DNA from: Desulfobacterales bacterium
GTDB lineage: Bacteria > Desulfobacterota > Desulfobacteria > Desulfobacterales > RPRI01
Length of the DNA stretch: 8,329 bases
Direction of reading: 5' to 3'
NCBI GenBank assembly: GCA_030689795.1
Contig: JAUYEO010000067.1
Location: 1-8,329 of the forward strand
Within the stretch, counting starts at the first letter, position 1. Every line of letters begins with the position of its first letter. This document shows, piece by piece, positions 5,797 to 8,329 of the stretch. The position numbers and the translations under genes are program-made. The notes under the pieces are model-generated. The model did no database searches. It was given only the letters and a program-made list of their open reading frames with translations, and was not told the origin of the DNA.

Positions 5797-8328
5797 CTAT
5801 TCTTTCATCGAGCTTTCGGCCTCAACGGTAAACTCATCAAGGTCTAAAGAAGGATTTTCAAATATGATCATGAACGGGATTGTACCCCCCGGGTTAACCT
5901 TTACATTCGATTTTTTATCGCCGATTCTGTTCTGCAGGCGTTTTTTTGAAACAGCGGGCTCAATGTTCGCAATATCCTGTTCAGAGACTATGTTTCCGCA
6001 AAAAACCGTTTCGGTCTTTGAAAGCTTTTTTCCTTTTGCATAGAGTTTCCCGACCACCCTGATATAACTTCTCGGATTCTTGTAATCATTCTTTGCATTG
6101 CCCTTGATTACGAAAAGGGTTCCAAACTTCGTATCGACATAATCTCCCTTAATCGAATCGGCTACAGGCGTTATCTTCAGGTTCCCTTTTTCATCAGCCT
6201 TTGAACCAAGGAAATCACTAACAAAAGGAATTTCAATACCGAACGGGTTATAAACAACAAAAGCTCCCACTCCCAGCAGTAAAGCTGCAATAATTCCAAG
6301 AATTATTATAAATCTGCCGGATGGTTTTTTTATTTTAAGAGGCTTCTTCGCCTTTTTGACTTCTTTTTTATCCTTTTCGTCTTCTTCTGCAACAGCAGCC
6401 GCGACTTTCTTCTCTCCCATCTCCCGTGTTTCCTGGAACTTGTCTATCTCGAACCCCTCCAGATGTTTATGCACATCCTCCTGTTCGGGCCCTTCGGAAG
6501 AAATTTTAAGTCCCATCTCATCCGATACCAGAGTATCCATAAATCTATCGGCCTGCTCTCCGTCTGAAGAGTCATCCGTTCCAAGCTGTAATTCGAAAAC
6601 CTCCCCGGCAGGCTCCTTCTCCTGCTCCCCGGTCGTTCCCTCCATCTCAAGCATTTTGTCTACATCTGAAAAATCAAGCTCGGTTATTTCATCCGCATGA
6701 TCTTCGGCTTCCACGCCCGACGGCTCAAGATCAAATTCAAGTTCCTGCGCCGCATCCTCCCCTTTTTCCCCGCCCGGTTTTTCTCCCACCAGAATATTTT
6801 CCAGATCTGAAAAATCAAGCTCCTGGGTATCCTGATAAGCTTCCCCGGCCGGAGTTTCGCCGGCAGCAGCTTCCAGGTCAAGGTCCAGTTCAAGCTCCTC
6901 TGCCGCTTTTTCCAGAGAGATATCATCTTCAGGCTCATCTGCGCTGCTTATAATCTCATCCAGATCCGAGAGATCAAGATCGGCAGCCTCTGCCTCTTCA
7001 GCTTCACCCTTCCTGCCGGCAGGCGAAAGTTCAGGCTCAAAATCAAAGTCAAGCTCTTCGGCCTCCACCTCCTGCTTTTCAGACGGTTTTGCCGGTTCTC
7101 CGGAAACATCCATATCTTCCAGATCCGAAAAATCGAGTTCTTCCACATCTTCTATTTTCGAAAGGATCTCATCCTTTTCAGGCTCAAAATCAAACACCAA
7201 TTCTTCAGGCTCTTCTTCTACCTCCTCAATGCCGTCATCACCGGATTTATCAAGGGCGGTTTCCAGATCTGAAAGGTCAAACGCTTCACCGTCACCTGGC
7301 ATGTCTTTGCCGCCTTTCTTCTCCAGCCCCATCTCATCTAGTTTTATCTCACCGGTTTCAAGCATCTTTTCAAGATCTGAAAAATCGATGTTTTCGGTAT
7401 CGAAAAATCCGGGCTCTTTTCCCTCTTTCACTGCAACAGCCTCTGCCCCGGGTGTTTTTTCCGTATCAAGAAGCTTGTCCAAATCCGAAAAGTCAAGATC
7501 TTCTTCACCGGGGGGAGCTCCCCTCCCGGCTTCGGCAGCCGCCACGGACTTCGGAGATTCATCCATATCAAGCTCTTTCTCAAGCTCGGAAAAATCAAAA
7601 TCCCCGGATTCGGATACTGCAGGCTCTTTTTTACCGCTTTCCGGAACTCCCTTTTCTGCCTGCTCATCATCTGTTCCGAACATCTTGTCCAATTCATCAA
7701 ATACAAGCTCTTCCGTATCGGGAGTCTTCCCGGCATCGGGAGATTCATCCATCTCAAGGGCTTTCTCGATCTCGGACAATCCAATATCTTCCGTTCCCTT
7801 AAAAGCTGGTTTTTCTTCCACAAGCTTCGGAAGCTCTTCAAGTTCCAGGTCTTCATCCATCCCCAGGGCCTTGTCGAGATCATCAAGGTCAAGCTCTTCT
7901 TCTTCAGGCTTGTCCCCTTTTTTCCCGGTTCTTCCGATTTCAGCAGCCTTCGAAGGTTCATCCATGTCAAGCGCTTTCTCAAGCTCGGAAAAATCGATAT
8001 CCCCAACCCCGGGCAAAGCAGGCTCTTCTTTCACGGCTTTCGGCGCTTCCTCCAGTTCCAGTTCTTCATCTGCTTCGAGCATCCTGTCCAGTTCATCAAA
8101 ATCAATCTCTTCCCCATCAGGAAGAGCTTCCTCTTCACCTGATCCGGGTTCCAACACATCAACCTCTTCCTTAAAATCTTCAGGAATCCCAGGAGTTGAA
8201 TCAGCTTCAGGAGGATACGCCACGAAAATATTTTTGCAGCGGGAACATCTGACTTTTGAACCCGATTTTTTTATTCCGCTGTCCTCCATTGTGAAACTGG
8301 TATTACATTCCGTACAGGTAACTAACAT
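5797..8328 (-). CDS. zinc-ribbon membrane protein with an acidic LDFSDLEK repeat array and DUF3426-like C-terminus
   Basis: This 843-residue protein has four regions. Residues 1-38 form an MJ0042-type zinc ribbon with ligands C5, C8, C28 and C31. Residues about 41-640 are strongly acidic and low-complexity, probably disordered. They carry 13 degenerate copies of a short motif, consensus [LI]DFS[DE]L[DE]K-x-L, beginning near residues 75, 111, 146, 182, 208, 244, 278, 314, 350, 398, 451, 504 and 551. A basic run (652-672) precedes one membrane helix (about 673-692). Residues about 717-840 resemble the DUF3426 beta domain. The basic residues before the helix predict a cytoplasmic N-terminus and a periplasmic C-terminus. 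The ATG at 8328 is one base from the window edge, but MLVTCTEC is a typical start for this family. Related architectures are common in deltaproteobacteria; in Myxococcus, GltJ uses an N-terminal zinc ribbon to bind cytoplasmic partners. The function here is unknown. Confidence 0.9.
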   Translation of the reverse strand: MLVTCTECNTSFTMEDSGIKKSGSKVRCSRCKNIFVAYPPEADSTPGIPEDFKEEVDVLEPGSGEEEALPDGEEIDFDELDRMLEADEELELEEAPKAVKEEPALPGVGDIDFSELEKALDMDEPSKAAEIGRTGKKGDKPEEEELDLDDLDKALGMDEDLELEELPKLVEEKPAFKGTEDIGLSEIEKALEMDESPDAGKTPDTEELVFDELDKMFGTDDEQAEKGVPESGKKEPAVSESGDFDFSELEKELDMDESPKSVAAAEAGRGAPPGEEDLDFSDLDKLLDTEKTPGAEAVAVKEGKEPGFFDTENIDFSDLEKMLETGEIKLDEMGLEKKGGKDMPGDGEAFDLSDLETALDKSGDDGIEEVEEEPEELVFDFEPEKDEILSKIEDVEELDFSDLEDMDVSGEPAKPSEKQEVEAEELDFDFEPELSPAGRKGEAEEAEAADLDLSDLDEIISSADEPEDDISLEKAAEELELDLDLEAAAGETPAGEAYQDTQELDFSDLENILVGEKPGGEKGEDAAQELEFDLEPSGVEAEDHADEITELDFSDVDKMLEMEGTTGEQEKEPAGEVFELQLGTDDSSDGEQADRFMDTLVSDEMGLKISSEGPEQEDVHKHLEGFEIDKFQETREMGEKKVAAAVAEEDEKDKKEVKKAKKPLKIKKPSGRFIIILGIIAALLLGVGAFVVYNPFGIEIPFVSDFLGSKADEKGNLKITPVADSIKGDYVDTKFGTLFVIKGNAKNDYKNPRSYIRVVGKLYAKGKKLSKTETVFCGNIVSEQDIANIEPAVSKKRLQNRIGDKKSNVKVNPGGTIPFMIIFENPSLDLDEFTVEAESSMKE

Positions 8329-8329
8329 A

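Noticed and set aside
7089..7802. A 237-codon plus-strand reading frame opposite the zinc-ribbon gene
   Set aside because: It is antisense to a clear repetitive protein gene, its peptide is rich in Pro, Leu, Arg and His as expected from the reverse of acidic codons, and it has no recognisable domain.

Overview
The window looks like chromosomal housekeeping DNA from a Gram-negative bacterium of moderate GC content. The best guess is a Desulfobacterota (deltaproteobacterial) or related lineage. The main clue is the architecture of the large protein at the right end: an N-terminal MJ0042-type zinc ribbon, one membrane helix and a DUF3426-like C-terminus. A threonylcarbamoyl-AMP synthase domain with a PTKGLYGL motif and a tRNA-Met with an encoded CCA fit this but do not prove it. 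Every supported gene is on the minus strand, so transcription runs from right to left.

In transcription order the layout is as follows. (1) 8328-5797 encodes an 843-residue zinc-ribbon membrane protein whose cytoplasmic part is a very acidic array of about 13 LDFSDLEKxL-type motifs. (2) 5796-5627 holds an 18-bp perfect inverted repeat and a likely tRNA promoter. (3) 5626-5550 is tRNA-Met(CAT), followed by a strong intrinsic terminator. (4) 5503-5182 is AT-rich and non-coding, and contains a 166-bp element with long imperfect inverted repeats that resembles a MITE. (5) 5181-3027 is a tight cluster of a DUF1992 protein, D-alanine--D-alanine ligase (Ddl) and a small RimK-like ATP-grasp protein, the last starting at a TTG directly after the ddl stop. 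(6) 3026-2920 is a short gap with a tandem octamer. (7) 2919-1147 is a PurD-PurE fusion. (8) 1175 to the window edge is a YrdC/Sua5-Nudix fusion that overlaps the end of purDE and runs out of the window.

Together the left two thirds combine peptidoglycan precursor synthesis (Ddl), purine synthesis (PurD and PurE as one chain) and tRNA t6A modification joined to a nucleotide-sugar hydrolase. Ddl, the RimK-like protein and PurD give three ATP-grasp enzymes in a row. No CRISPR array, phage gene, transposase or toxin-antitoxin pair was seen. The least ordinary items are the two domain fusions, the repeat-rich zinc-ribbon protein, and the repeat element whose end sequences bracket the DUF1992 gene.
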